In this document: piece by piece, positions 52,692-61,707 of the stretch | Numbering within the stretch: position 1 is the stretch's first letter | How the letters are laid out: each line of letters starts with the position of its first letter | DNA from: Aurantimonas coralicida DSM 14790 | Lineage (GTDB): Bacteria; Pseudomonadota; Alphaproteobacteria; Rhizobiales; Rhizobiaceae | DNA: 64,000 nucleotides | Assembly (NCBI RefSeq): GCF_000421645.1 | Contig: NZ_ATXK01000001.1 | Span: forward strand, 558,001 to 622,000 | Direction of reading: 5' to 3' | Program-made: the position numbers and the translations under genes | Notes under the pieces: generated by a model | Database searches by the model: none | Told to the model about the DNA's origin: nothing | The model's input: the letters and a program-made list of their open reading frames with translations, nothing else

Positions 52692-53945
52692 CTAGTGGGC
52701 GACGGCGGCCGCGGCCGCCTCGTCGATGAAGCGCCCGGTCTCGTAGCGGTCGAGGCTGAAGGCGGCATTGATGGGATGCGGCTCGTCCCGCGCGATCGTG
52801 TGGGCGAAGACATGCCCGGAGCCCGGCGTCGCCTTGAAGCCGCCGGTGCCCCAGCCGCAATTGACGTAGAGCCCCGGCACGGGCGTCTTCGACAGGATCG
52901 GCGAGCGGTCCGGCGTCACGTCGACGATGCCGCCCCAGGTCCGCAGCATCCGCATGCGCCGGAAGATCGGGAACATCTCGGCGATCGCGTCGAGCGTGTG
53001 GTTGAAGATCGAGAGGCTGCCGGTCTGCGAATAGGACGGATACTGGTCGGTGCCCGCCCCGATCACCAGCTCGCCCTTGTCCGACTGGGAGACATAGGCG
53101 TGGACGGTGTTCGACATCACCACGCAGGGAAAGCACGGCTTCACCGGCTCGGAGACCACCGCCTGGAGCGGGAAGCTCTCGATCGGCATGCGCACGCCGG
53201 CCATGTCCATGACGACGGAGGTGTTGCCCGCCGCCACGACGCCGACCTTGCGGGCGCCGATGAAACCGCGCGAGGTCTCGACGCCCGCCACACGGCCGTC
53301 GGCGCTGCGCCGGATGCCGGTGACCGTGGTGTTCTGGAGGACATGCACGCCGCGGGCCGAGGCCGCGCGGGCATAGCCCCAGGCGACGGCGTCATGCCGG
53401 GCGGTGCCGCCGCGCCGTTGCAATGCGCCGCCGATCACCGGATAGCGCGTGTTCGTCGAGATGTTCAGCGGCGGGCAATAGGCCTTGCACTCGTCCGGCG
53501 TCAGCCATTCGTTGTCGACGCCGTTCAGCCGGTTGGCGTGAATGTGGCGCTGGGCGCCCTGCCGGTCGTGCTCGTTGTGCGACAGCATCAGGACGCCGCG
53601 GGGCGAGAACATGACGTTGTAATTGAGGTCCTGGGAGAGGCCCTCCCACAGATTGACCGCGTGGTCGTAGAGCGCGGCGGATTCGTCATAGAGATAGTTG
53701 GAGCGGATGATCGTGGTGTTGCGGCCGGTGTTGCCCCCGCCGAGCCAGCCCTTCTCGATCACCGCGATGTCGGTGATGCCGTGCTCCTTGGCGAGATAAT
53801 AGGCCGTGGCCAGCCCATGGCCGCCGGCGCCGACGATGACCACGTCGTAGGTCTTGCGCGGTTCGGGCGAGGCCCATTGCTCGGTCCAGCCGGAATGGCT
53901 GCGCATCGCTTCGCGTGCCAGCGCAAAGGCCGAAAATCGTCGCAT
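52692..53945 (-). CDS. soxB: Sarcosine oxidase beta subunit
   Basis: A 417-residue FAD/FMN subunit. The DAO fold has VVIVGAGGHGLATAYYLA for FAD and VIEKGWLGGGNTGRNTTIIRSNYL, where the covalent FMN histidine of other family members lies near the HGLATAYY/GRNTT segments. Near the end is VPGLYVNCGWGTGGFKATPGSG. SoxB holds the sarcosine oxidation site. It is the first gene of soxBDAG. The start at 53945 agrees with the family (MRRFSAFALAREAMRSH), with GGGGCGA upstream. An ATG at 53984 is unlikely. Confidence 0.95.
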   Translation of the reverse strand: MRRFSAFALAREAMRSHSGWTEQWASPEPRKTYDVVIVGAGGHGLATAYYLAKEHGITDIAVIEKGWLGGGNTGRNTTIIRSNYLYDESAALYDHAVNLWEGLSQDLNYNVMFSPRGVLMLSHNEHDRQGAQRHIHANRLNGVDNEWLTPDECKAYCPPLNISTNTRYPVIGGALQRRGGTARHDAVAWGYARAASARGVHVLQNTTVTGIRRSADGRVAGVETSRGFIGARKVGVVAAGNTSVVMDMAGVRMPIESFPLQAVVSEPVKPCFPCVVMSNTVHAYVSQSDKGELVIGAGTDQYPSYSQTGSLSIFNHTLDAIAEMFPIFRRMRMLRTWGGIVDVTPDRSPILSKTPVPGLYVNCGWGTGGFKATPGSGHVFAHTIARDEPHPINAAFSLDRYETGRFIDEAAAAAVAH

Positions 53946-54155
53946 AATTCGCCCCGCATCCGAATGGCGCACGATCAAGGACACCGTCCGCCCGTCAGGT
54001 GTAGCGCCGCCCTGCCCGCTGGAGCAATGGCCGCACTCCTCATGTCTAGCGGGGATCGCGCCGCACCATGCTCCGATTGCGACGGCCGGTGACGCAGCGA
54101 CGAAATGCCGGCGGCGACGGCGCGGGGTCCGCGATCGCCGCCGGCCCTGGCGCTC
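53946..54155. promoter_or_regulatory. soxBDAG upstream region
   Basis: A 210-base gap between the sox operon start and the end of the next gene on the same strand. It must carry the sox promoter. I see no clear operator, and no SouR/GbdR-type regulator gene is nearby. Confidence 0.4.
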
Positions 54156-55085
54156 TTACATCACCGGTCGGCGGGACCGGCCGACGAAACCGCCGGCCGC
54201 GCCGACCAGCAGCCCGAGCAGCAATGCGACGAAGGCACCGAAGGAGGCGGAGGACACCACCTGCGCCGCCTCGGCCGCGGCGCGCCGGGCATCGCGCTGC
54301 GCCTCGTCGAAACGCTGCTGGAACGCCTGCAGCCGCTGGCGCGCCTGCGCCGTCGGGATGCCCGCTCCGTCGGCAATCGCCTGCACGGCGGCCGTGCGCT
54401 CGTCGGACGTGGCATCCTCGGCAAGTCCGGCGGCGATCGTCGTCACCGCGCCGGCAAGATCGACAGACCCGGCCGGCGCAGCGGGGCTCGCTACATTCGC
54501 CTCACCGTCGCCCGCCACGCCGTCTTCGCCGTCAGGTCCTGCGGCGTCGGTCGCCGCCTGCGGGGCCGGGGCGGCCGCCGCGCGATCGAGAAGCTGCGCG
54601 ACCTCGCGGCGGATCGGATCGGGAAGCCCCGAATCCGATCGCGGTGCGGCCGTGGCGGCGGCCTGGGTCAGCCCCTGAATCGAGCTGCCGATCGCACCGA
54701 AGGCGCCGCCCACCACGGCCGAGGCACCGCTGGTCAGGAGAAACACCACCACCAGCGTGGAAGTGGCCCAGGTGATGACGCCGTGCAGAACTGCATCGGT
54801 TCGAGAGACGCTGCCGGACAGGCGGCCGGCAGTATAGGCGCCGACGAACAGGCCGATCAGGACCACCGCGATGGTCCACAGCCCCCCGGCGGACAGGAGC
54901 GCACCTGCATCCCCGGCGGCGGCAGCCTCGATGCTGGAAAGGCCGATGCCCAGGCCCAGCAGGCCGAGCATGAACTGCAGCGCCATCGCCAGCAGCGAAC
55001 CCGCGACGATCGCCCCCCAGGAGATGCGCGGCAAGGCCTGTGCAGAGGCCGAAGCCATTGTCCGCTCGCGTCGAATGTCACTCAT
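54156..55085 (-). CDS. Polytopic membrane protein of unknown function
   Basis: A 309-residue protein. The N-terminal half has three or four membrane segments (ISWGAIVAGSLLAMALQFMLGLLG, LWTIAVVLIGLFVGAYTAGRLSG, WATSTLVVVFLLTSGASAVVGGAF). A soluble Ala/Asp-rich section (about 140-270) contains a coiled helix (AQARQRLQAFQQRFDEAQRDARRAA), and one C-terminal membrane helix closes it (FVALLLGLLVGAAGGFVG). It resembles proteins loosely annotated as PhnA-like or YrzE-like membrane proteins in Hyphomicrobiales. Function unknown. ATG 55085 has GGGAC upstream; a second ATG at 55058 is possible. Confidence 0.75.
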   Translation of the reverse strand: MSDIRRERTMASASAQALPRISWGAIVAGSLLAMALQFMLGLLGLGIGLSSIEAAAAGDAGALLSAGGLWTIAVVLIGLFVGAYTAGRLSGSVSRTDAVLHGVITWATSTLVVVFLLTSGASAVVGGAFGAIGSSIQGLTQAAATAAPRSDSGLPDPIRREVAQLLDRAAAAPAPQAATDAAGPDGEDGVAGDGEANVASPAAPAGSVDLAGAVTTIAAGLAEDATSDERTAAVQAIADGAGIPTAQARQRLQAFQQRFDEAQRDARRAAAEAAQVVSSASFGAFVALLLGLLVGAAGGFVGRSRRPVM

Positions 55086-55191
55086 GTTATGTTGTGTCCC
55101 GCTCAGGTGGCCTAGGGTCAGTTTCGCAACCCTAGGCAATTTTGCACTGCACTTGAAGCAGCGAAGGCTGCGCGGGCGCATATACTCTTGG

Positions 55192-55206
55192 TGGATACGA
55201 TATCCA
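55192..55206. promoter_or_regulatory. Inverted repeat in a divergent promoter region
   Basis: TGGATA-CGA-TATCCA is a perfect 6-bp repeat with a 3-base centre, between the divergent membrane-protein and DUF2380-like genes and just after a TATACT box (55181-55186). It has the form of an operator for a dimeric regulator. Confidence 0.35.
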
Positions 55207-55315
55207 TCGTGAAATCGCGATTGCCTGCCGGCCCCTGTTCTGGGGCGGACACGGCGAGACCGATGCAACATGGCCGGAACACCGGCGGGTGGGCGAAAGG
55301 ACGGAGAAACCAGGA

Positions 55316-55864
55316 ATGAACGGATTTCCACGCAAGCTCGCCATCGGCCTCGCCGCCGGCCTCATCGCCGTATCGGCCACGGGATCTGCCGCGGCAAACA
55401 GCGATACGCCCCGGATCGCACTCGCCAACATCTACTATCTCGATACGTCCGGCGAGCCGGGCGACAGGACGGCGGAACATGCCGCACGGATCGCGCTGTT
55501 CGAATCGAAACTCGGCGAGGGCCTCGCCGACCGCGCTGCCTACGAGGTCGTCGCGCTGACCTGCGGCCAGCCCGAATGCAGCGTCGGCACGCTCAGTGTC
55601 GAAAAGGCGGTCGAGGCCGCGGCGGCGCTCGAGGTGGACTATCTCCTGCTCGGGGCCTTCCAGAAGGTCTCGACGCTTGTCGGCATGGGCCGCGTCGACA
55701 TCATCGACATCGAGGATCGCAGGGACGTCTTCAGCCGCGTCCTCTCGTTTCGCGGCGACACCGACGAGGCCTTCGTCAGGGTCGCCGACTTCGTGGTGAC
55801 GAATGTCTCCCAGGCCGATTTCGATGCCGCTGGCCCCGGTCCCGCCGGCGCTGCGAACCGCTGA
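55316..55864 (+). CDS. DUF2380-like exported protein
   Basis: A 182-residue protein with a signal peptide (residues 1-27, ending GSAAA). The mature part has the pattern TPRIALANIYYLDTSGEPGDRTAEHAARI (short: NIYYLDTSGE), then a Cys pair in LTCGQPEC and a Rossmann-like strand LEVDYLLLGAFQKVSTLVGMGRVDIIDI (short: VDYLLLGAFQKVS). It resembles DUF2380 proteins, periplasmic and of unknown function. GGAGAAACCAGG precedes the ATG at 55316. It is divergent from the membrane-protein gene and precedes rpsU by 150 bases. Confidence 0.7.
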   Translation: MNGFPRKLAIGLAAGLIAVSATGSAAANSDTPRIALANIYYLDTSGEPGDRTAEHAARIALFESKLGEGLADRAAYEVVALTCGQPECSVGTLSVEKAVEAAAALEVDYLLLGAFQKVSTLVGMGRVDIIDIEDRRDVFSRVLSFRGDTDEAFVRVADFVVTNVSQADFDAAGPGPAGAANR

Positions 55865-56014
55865 CGCGATTCGGCACGGCCAGTGTGGCCGGACGACCTC
55901 GACAAGAAGGCGATCATCTGCTATCGGCCAGCGCGCTTCGAAGCAACACGCTCCGCGGCACAGCTTTTCTCGTCCCTATACGGCCCGTCCACACTTCAGA
56001 AACGGAACACCCCT

Positions 56015-56239
56015 GTGCAGGTAGTTGTACGCGACAACAACGTCGACCAGGCGCTTCGCGCGCTCAAGAAGAAGATGCAGCGCGAAGGAATCTTCCGCGA
56101 AATGAAGATGCGCGGCGCGTTCGAGAAGCCCTCCGAGAGGCGGGCCCGCGAGAAGGCCGAGGCGGTCCGCCGCAGCCGCAAGCTGGCCCGCAAGCAGGCC
56201 CAGCGCGAAGGCCTGCTGGCCGGCGGCCGCGTTCACTAA
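56015..56239 (+). CDS. rpsU: 30S ribosomal protein S21
   Basis: A 74-residue basic protein, read from a GTG start. The order [49 protein letters not shown] (short: [15 protein letters not shown]) and the basic tail is S21. It sits at the 30S platform and helps initiation. The start codon is GTG with CGGAAC upstream; no ATG lies at the family N-terminus. A strong terminator follows at 56275-56303. Confidence 0.96.
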   Translation: MQVVVRDNNVDQALRALKKKMQREGIFREMKMRGAFEKPSERRAREKAEAVRRSRKLARKQAQREGLLAGGRVH

Positions 56240-56274
56240 GCAGCCGTAATTTCGACCGTTTTGGCGATTCAAGT

Positions 56275-56303
56275 GCGGCGGCCGGCCTCCGGCCGCCGCC
56301 TTT
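56275..56303 (+). terminator. Rho-independent terminator of rpsU
   Basis: GCGGCGGCCGG-CCT-CCGGCCGCCGC, an 11-bp perfect stem, then CTTTC. It lies 35 bases past the rpsU stop. Confidence 0.8.
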
Positions 56304-56419
56304 CGTCGTTTGCGGCGCAACCGCATGCATGGCATAGGACAGTTCGGTTTGCCGTCGCGCGGGGCGAGCGTCCCAGGCGATCCGAACGTCCGAACCGTCT
56401 CTTGAGGAACAGTCCGTCG

Positions 56420-57322
56420 ATGCCGCAGCTTTCCCACCCGATCGCCCTTCACCCGGCCGACCATTGCGCGCCGCATGAACCCGCCGGTCGCGCGGCTGGA
56501 CTTCTGCGGGCAACCGCGGCGCTCGGGCTGATCGCGATTCTCTCCGCCTGCCAGACCGCCGACGGCCCCGCCGTGACCGCGATCGCGCTCGACCAGAACC
56601 AGGGTCTCGAGCAGAACCTGGCTTCGCTCAGCCAGACGGTGGACGCCAATCCGCGGGACCCCGAAGCCTACAATGTGCGCGGCACCGCCTATGGCCGCGC
56701 CGGCAACTACAAGGCCGCGATCGCCGATTTCACCATGGCGTTGCAGCTCGACCCGAATTTCCATCAGGCCTATGCCAACCGCGCGCTGGTCTACCGTCAG
56801 ACCAACGAGCCGCTGAAGGCCGTCGAGGACTACAACGCCGCCCTGCGGATCAACCCGAACTACGATTCCGCCTATATCGGCCGTGGCAATGTCTACCGCG
56901 TGGCCGGTCGCAACCGCGAGGCGCTGGCCGACTTCCAGCGCGCCATCGACCTGAACACCACAGACCCGCGCGCCTATCACAATCGCGGCCTGCTCTATCA
57001 GAAGGACGGCCAGCACAAGCAGGCGATCGAGGACTTCTCGACGGCCATCTCGCTGCAGGCCAACGCCTCGGAGCCCTATTCGGGACGCGGCGTCTCCTAT
57101 CTCGCCCTCGGCGACGAGGAGAATGCCTTCACCGACTTCAATACCGCCCTGAAGCTCGACGACACCAAGGCCGAGTACTGGACCAACCAGGCGCTGGTCT
57201 ATGAGCGGCGCGGCGAGACCAAGCGCGCCTTCCAGTCCTATGCGCGCGGCGCGCAGATCGACCCTAAATACGTGCCGGCCAAGGACGGCATGGCCCGCAC
57301 GCGCGGCGGCAACGCCGCCTGA
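56420..57322 (+). CDS. TPR-repeat lipoprotein (NlpI-like)
   Basis: A 300-residue protein. The N-terminal region has a hydrophobic segment ending in a lipobox, LSA-Cys (AILSACQTADG), so the protein is probably lipidated, though the region before it is long (about 40 residues). Six TPR units fill about residues 75-285, each in the form YNVRGTAYGRAGNYKAAIADF, AYANRALVYRQTNEPLKAVEDY or AYHNRGLLYQKDGQHKQAIEDF. These make a superhelix for protein binding. It may act like NlpI, an adaptor for envelope peptidases, but the partner is unknown. Start 56420 is the only ATG before the signal. Confidence 0.85.
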   Translation: MPQLSHPIALHPADHCAPHEPAGRAAGLLRATAALGLIAILSACQTADGPAVTAIALDQNQGLEQNLASLSQTVDANPRDPEAYNVRGTAYGRAGNYKAAIADFTMALQLDPNFHQAYANRALVYRQTNEPLKAVEDYNAALRINPNYDSAYIGRGNVYRVAGRNREALADFQRAIDLNTTDPRAYHNRGLLYQKDGQHKQAIEDFSTAISLQANASEPYSGRGVSYLALGDEENAFTDFNTALKLDDTKAEYWTNQALVYERRGETKRAFQSYARGAQIDPKYVPAKDGMARTRGGNAA

Positions 57323-57498
57323 TCAATACGAAGCCCGGCCGCGCAAGCGGTCGGGCCGGCTCTCCCCGGCGATCGGGAGAGCGTCCGTGACCTCCGCGAT
57401 CACGGCCATTTCAAAATGACATCATCCGTCACGGAACAGGAAGGCTCCTGCGCTGTTCTCCCCGGCGAACGGGACAGAACAATGCAAGGAATGCCCTT

Positions 57499-58056
57499 AT
57501 GATTTCCAGAATTTCGAGCCTCGCCATCGCAGCCACGCTCGCCGCGGCACCGTTCGCCGCAACCTCCGCCCAGGCGGCAGAAGTGAAGGCCGGCGTGCTC
57601 GGCTGCCACAGCGACGGCGCGACGGGCTTCATCGTCGGATCCTCCGAGGATCTGGTCTGCGAGTTCACGCCGGCCGGTGACGGCCCCGTCGAGCTCTATG
57701 CCGCGACCCTCGACACCTTCGGCCTCGATGTCGGCGTCACCGGCCGCACGGTCATGACCTGGGCCGTCGTCACGGCCGACGGCTACACCTACCAGCCGAA
57801 CGGCCTCCAGGGCACCTATGTCGGCGCCACGGCGGATGCCTCGACCATCGTCGGCGGCGGTGCCAACGTGCTCGTCGGCGGCGCGCAGGACAGCTATTCG
57901 CTGCAGCCGGTCAGCGTCCAGGCGCAGGAAGGCATTAACGCCGCGATCGGCGTGTCGAAGTTCACGCTGACGCCGGCCGAGCCGGTCGTCACCGAGCCGG
58001 CCACGGTCGCGGTTCCGGCCGTCCCGGCAGGCCCGGGCGAAGTCCGCCCGAAGTAA
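57499..58056 (+). CDS. DUF992 family exported protein
   Basis: A 185-residue protein with a signal peptide (residues 1-27, ending SAQAA). The mature fold is DUF992: VKAGVLGCHSDGATGFIVGSSEDLVCEFTP (short: GVLGCHSDG and LVCEFTP, with the two Cys probably bonded) followed by TWAVVTADGYTYQPNGLQGTYVGATADA (short: GLQGTYVGATADA) and the C-terminal GGAQDSYSLQPVSVQAQEG. It ends in a Pro/Val/Ala-rich tail. Function unknown. It is convergent with pntB across a perfect hairpin. Confidence 0.85.
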   Translation: MISRISSLAIAATLAAAPFAATSAQAAEVKAGVLGCHSDGATGFIVGSSEDLVCEFTPAGDGPVELYAATLDTFGLDVGVTGRTVMTWAVVTADGYTYQPNGLQGTYVGATADASTIVGGGANVLVGGAQDSYSLQPVSVQAQEGINAAIGVSKFTLTPAEPVVTEPATVAVPAVPAGPGEVRPK

Positions 58057-58083
58057 GCCGCCCGACCCACGGTCCAGAAACGG

Positions 58084-58118
58084 AAAAGGCCCTGCCGGCA
58101 TCGCCGGCAGGGCCTTTT
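58084..58118. terminator. Bidirectional rho-independent terminator
   Basis: Perfect 16-bp repeat AAAAGGCCCTGCCGGC / GCCGGCAGGGCCTTTT with a 3-base loop, giving a U-tract on both strands. It ends the DUF992 gene (+) and the pnt operon (-). Confidence 0.93.
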
Positions 58119-58149
58119 CACATGGGCAGAGCGAAGGGTCGCGAAGACC

Positions 58150-59550
58150 CTAGTCGTTCAGCGACTTGACGATGTCCTCGACCATCTTCTTGGCGTCCGA
58201 GAACAGCATCATCGTGTTGTCCTTGTAGAACAGCGTGTTGTCGATGCCGGCATAGCCGGAGCCGAGCGAGCGCTTGATGAACAGGCAGGTCTGCGCCTGG
58301 TCGACGTTCAGGATCGGCATGCCGTAGATCGGCGAGGCCTTGTCGTCGCGCGCCGCCGGGTTGGTCACGTCGTTGGCGCCGATGACGAAGGCGACGTCGG
58401 TCTGGGCAAACTCGGAGTTGATGTCCTCCAGCTCGAACACGTCGTCATAGGGCACGTTGGCTTCTGCCAGGAGCACGTTCATGTGCCCGGGCATGCGGCC
58501 CGCCACCGGATGGATGGCGTATTTCACCTCGACGCCCTCTTCCTTCAGCTTGTCGGCCATTTCGCGCAGCGCGTGCTGGGCCTGTGCCACCGCCATGCCG
58601 TAGCCCGGGACGATGATGACCCGGCCGGCATTCTTCATCAGATAGGCAGCGTCCTCTGCCGAGCCCTGCTTGACCGTGCGGTCGCCCAGATCGTCGGCCC
58701 CGGCCGGACCGCTCTCGCCGCCGAAGCCGCCGAGAATGACCGAGATGAACGACCGGTTCATGCCCTTGCACATGATGTAGGACAGGATGGCGCCGGACGA
58801 GCCGACCAGCGCACCGGTGATGATCAACGCCAGGTTCTGCAACGTGAAGCCGATGCCCGCGGCGGCCCAACCCGAATAGGAGTTGAGCATCGAGACGACC
58901 ACCGGCATGTCGGCGCCGCCGATCGGCACGATCAGCAGCACGCCGAGCGCCAGCGCCACCAGGACGATCAGCCAGAACATCACGTGGCTCTCGGTCACGG
59001 CAAAGCCGATGACCAGCGCCACCATGACCACGCCGAGCGCGATGTTGATGAGATGGCGCGACGGCAGCATGATCGGCTTGCCGCTCATCCGGCCGTCGAG
59101 CTTCAGGAAGGCGATGATGGAGCCCGTGAAGGTAATCGCACCGATCGCCACGCCGATCGACATCTCGACCAGCGCCTGGCCGTGAATGGCGCCGACCGTG
59201 CCGATGCCGATGGCTTCCGGCGCATAGAGCGCCGCGGCGGCGACCATCACGGCGGCCAGACCGACCAGCGAGTGGAAGGCTGCGACGAGCTGCGGCATCG
59301 CCGTCATCGGAATGCGCTTGGCGACGATCGCGCCGCCGGCACCGCCGATGGCGATACCCAGCACGATCAGCACCAGGCTACCGAAGGACGGACCGGCCAG
59401 AAGCAGCGTGGTGACGATGGCAATGGCCATGCCGACCATGCCGAACATGTTGCCCTGACGACTGGTCGTCGGGTGGGAAAGGCCCCGCAGCGCGAGGATG
59501 AAGAGCACCCCCGAGACGAGGTACAGGAAGGCGGCGAAATTCTCTGTCAT
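58150..59550 (-). CDS. pntB: NAD(P) transhydrogenase subunit beta
   Basis: A 466-residue subunit with about nine membrane segments in the first 260 residues (domain II, proton channel), then the NADP(H)-binding domain III, recognisable in VIIVPGYGMAVAQAQHALREMAD (short: VPGYGMAVAQAQHA), IHPVAGRMPGHMNVLLAEA and VIGANDVTNPAARDD and ending KRSLGSGYAGIDN. PntB works with PntAA/PntAB to make NADPH from NADH using the proton gradient. It is the last gene of pntAA-pntAB-pntB; 14 bases separate it from pntAB. Confidence 0.96.
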   Translation of the reverse strand: MTENFAAFLYLVSGVLFILALRGLSHPTTSRQGNMFGMVGMAIAIVTTLLLAGPSFGSLVLIVLGIAIGGAGGAIVAKRIPMTAMPQLVAAFHSLVGLAAVMVAAAALYAPEAIGIGTVGAIHGQALVEMSIGVAIGAITFTGSIIAFLKLDGRMSGKPIMLPSRHLINIALGVVMVALVIGFAVTESHVMFWLIVLVALALGVLLIVPIGGADMPVVVSMLNSYSGWAAAGIGFTLQNLALIITGALVGSSGAILSYIMCKGMNRSFISVILGGFGGESGPAGADDLGDRTVKQGSAEDAAYLMKNAGRVIIVPGYGMAVAQAQHALREMADKLKEEGVEVKYAIHPVAGRMPGHMNVLLAEANVPYDDVFELEDINSEFAQTDVAFVIGANDVTNPAARDDKASPIYGMPILNVDQAQTCLFIKRSLGSGYAGIDNTLFYKDNTMMLFSDAKKMVEDIVKSLND

Positions 59551-59564
59551 CGGTCGCTACCGCC

Positions 59565-59993
59565 TCACTTTTCTTTTTTCTTGTACATCGCCAGCATGCG
59601 CTGGGTGACGAGGAAGCCGCCGAAGATGTTCACCGACGCCAGGATCAGCGCGATGAAGCCGAAGGTCGTCGCGATGCCCGAGGCGGAGATGCCGACGGCG
59701 AGGATCGCGCCGACGATGATCACCGAGGAGATGGCGTTGGTGACCGACATCAGCGGCGTGTGCAGCGCCGGGGTCACCGACCAGACCACGTAGTAGCCGA
59801 CGAAGATCGCCAGGACGAAGATCGCCAGGTGAAAGACGAAGGGATCGATGCCGGACACGGCATGGCCGACGGCGCCTGCCGCCTCGCCATAGCCTTCGCC
59901 GAGCATGCGTTCGACACCGGTGCGCGCGTCGCGGATGGCAACACTGGCATCGTTCAGACGCTGCAGCGTCGCCTGAGCGGTTTCCTCGGCCAT
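59565..59993 (-). CDS. pntAB: NAD(P) transhydrogenase subunit alpha, part 2
   Basis: A 142-residue membrane part with about three hydrophobic segments in the C-terminal 90 residues ([45 protein letters not shown]; short: [16 protein letters not shown]). The last motif is diagnostic. In this split arrangement, usual in alphaproteobacteria, domain I is on pntAA. The N-terminal about 45 residues are soluble. Its start overlaps the pntAA stop (TAATG). Confidence 0.95.
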   Translation of the reverse strand: MAEETAQATLQRLNDASVAIRDARTGVERMLGEGYGEAAGAVGHAVSGIDPFVFHLAIFVLAIFVGYYVVWSVTPALHTPLMSVTNAISSVIIVGAILAVGISASGIATTFGFIALILASVNIFGGFLVTQRMLAMYKKKEK

Positions 59994-61186
59994 TACGCCT
60001 CTCCCCCTTCGGTCTTCTCTGCCGCGTCACTTGCCGGCGTGGCAGGTGCGGCCGGCGCCTCGGCGGCGGCGAAGTTCGGATGCACGACCTTGCCGTCGCG
60101 GGTCAGCAGCGTCGCCTGCACCAGCTGATCGTCGAAGTCGATCTTCAGCGCCTTGGTTTCCTTGTCGATCATCGTCTCGAGGAAGGTCGCGAGGTTCTTG
60201 GCATAGAGCAGCGAGGCGCTCGCCGCGATGCGACCCGGGACGTTGAGATGGCCGATGATCTTGGCCGGCCCGACCTGCGTGACGGTGCCAGCTTCGGCAC
60301 CCTCGATATTGCCGCCGCGCTCGACGGCGAGATCGACGAGCAGCGATCCCGGCTTCATCGATTCCACCATCGCACGGGTCACGAGGCGCGGTGCCGGCCG
60401 GCCCGGGATGAGTGCCGTGGTGATCACCACGTCCTGCTTGGAGATGTGCGATGCGACGAGCTCGGCCTGCTTGGCCTGATACTCCTTCGACATCTCCTTG
60501 GCGTAGCCGCCGGCAGTCTCGGCGGCCTTGAACTCGTCGTCCTCGACGGCGATGAACTTGCCGCCCAGGGACTCGACCTGCTCCTTCGCCGCCGGCCGCA
60601 CGTCGGTGGCCGTGACGATGGCGCCGAGGCGCTTGGCGGTCGCGATGGCCTGCAGACCGGCAACGCCGGCGCCCATGACGAAGACGCGCGCGGCCGGAAC
60701 TGTGCCCGCCGCAGTCATCATCATCGGAAAGGCCCGGTCGAACTCGGCCGCCGCGTCGATCACCGCCTGGTAGCCGGCGAGATTGGCCTGCGACGACAGG
60801 ATGTCCATGGACTGGGCGCGGGTGATGCGCGGCATGAACTCCATGGCGAAGGCGAGGACGCCGGCCTCGGCCATGGCCTTGACCTCATCGTCGCGGCCAT
60901 AGGGGTCCATCGCGGCAATGACCAGCGCGCCCGACTTGTATGACTTCAGCTCATCGGCCGACGGGCGGCGGACCTTCAGCACGACATCGGCGTCGCCGGC
61001 ATCAGCGGTCGAACCGATGGTGGCGCCGGCGGCCTCGAAGGCCGCGTCGGTAATACGCGAATCGGCGCCCGCGCCGGTTTCCACGACGACCGTGGCGCCC
61101 AGACCGGTGAGTTTCTTCACCGTGTCGGGCGAGGCAGCGACACGGGGCTCGCCCGCCTCGCGCTCCTTTGGCACGAACAGTTTCAA
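59993..61186 (-). CDS. pntAA: NAD(P) transhydrogenase subunit alpha, part 1
   Basis: A 397-residue soluble domain I that binds NAD(H). It starts [22 protein letters not shown]. The dinucleotide motif is [22 protein letters not shown] (short: GAGVAGLQA), with [18 protein letters not shown] after it and [14 protein letters not shown] and [16 protein letters not shown] further on. A Pro/Ala-rich tail of about 25 residues ([18 protein letters not shown]) ends the protein. It heads the pnt operon; oxidase subunit IV lies 108 bases downstream of its start, in the same orientation. Confidence 0.96.
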   Translation of the reverse strand: MKLFVPKEREAGEPRVAASPDTVKKLTGLGATVVVETGAGADSRITDAAFEAAGATIGSTADAGDADVVLKVRRPSADELKSYKSGALVIAAMDPYGRDDEVKAMAEAGVLAFAMEFMPRITRAQSMDILSSQANLAGYQAVIDAAAEFDRAFPMMMTAAGTVPAARVFVMGAGVAGLQAIATAKRLGAIVTATDVRPAAKEQVESLGGKFIAVEDDEFKAAETAGGYAKEMSKEYQAKQAELVASHISKQDVVITTALIPGRPAPRLVTRAMVESMKPGSLLVDLAVERGGNIEGAEAGTVTQVGPAKIIGHLNVPGRIAASASLLYAKNLATFLETMIDKETKALKIDFDDQLVQATLLTRDGKVVHPNFAAAEAPAAPATPASDAAEKTEGGEA

Positions 61187-61273
61187 CGCGTAGGCCTCCC
61201 GGAATTGTATTCAGTCATGGGGCAGCCGGCGCGCGGATCGCACCGCTGGCTGCCCGAAGTCGCAACGATCGTC

Positions 61274-61495
61274 TCAGGCGACGAAGTAGGCGATCACCAT
61301 GAGGGCGATGAAGGTGCCGAAACCGCCGATGAAGCCACCGCCGGCGAGCAGGCCGACGAGCATACCAAGCATGATCGCGATGACGGCGATCGAGCCCCAC
61401 TTGGTCGCGACGAGGAAGCCCTCATAGGTCCGCTCGTGCTCGGGATAATCCATCTCGGCCGGATGATCGGTGTCGTAGGTCGGCAGGCCTGCCAT
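61274..61495 (-). CDS. aa3-type cytochrome c oxidase subunit IV
   Basis: A 73-residue membrane protein. It has a polar N-terminus (MAGLPTYDTDHPAEMDYPEHERTYEGFL; short: HPAEMDYPEHERTYEGF) typical of the alphaproteobacterial subunit, and two hydrophobic stretches (WGSIAVIAIMLGMLVGLLAGG and GTFIALMVIAYFVA). The fourth subunit of the aa3 oxidase is non-catalytic and is not essential in Paracoccus. The catalytic subunits (ctaCDE) are not in the window. It precedes the pnt operon on the same strand and may be co-transcribed with it. Confidence 0.88.
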   Translation of the reverse strand: MAGLPTYDTDHPAEMDYPEHERTYEGFLVATKWGSIAVIAIMLGMLVGLLAGGGFIGGFGTFIALMVIAYFVA

Positions 61496-61644
61496 TCGAA
61501 ATTCTCCTGATCGTCAGTCGCTCGGCACATACACGATCCCGCCACAATGTGGCAATGGCAACCGCAATGCAGCATGATCATCCACCGATGCGAAAGCGAC
61601 CCCTTCCACCTGCGACGGGCTCCGCAACCAAGCGACTGGCATAC

Positions 61645-61676
61645 AAAAATGGCCGGCGCCCGAAGACGCCGGCCAT
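61645..61676 (-). terminator. Terminator of the PfpI-like gene
   Basis: On the minus strand: ATGGCCGGCG-TCTTCGGG-CGCCGGCCAT followed by TTTTG. Ten-bp stem with a U-tract, 31 bases after the stop codon of the PfpI-like gene. Confidence 0.88.
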
Positions 61677-61707
61677 GACGATCGCGGTTGCAATCGGCTG
61701 AGAGAGA

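Noticed and set aside
55181-55186. TATACT as a promoter -10 box
   Set aside because: The nearest TTGAAG (55153-55158) is 22 bases away, too far for a normal sigma-70 spacer, so I did not call a full promoter.
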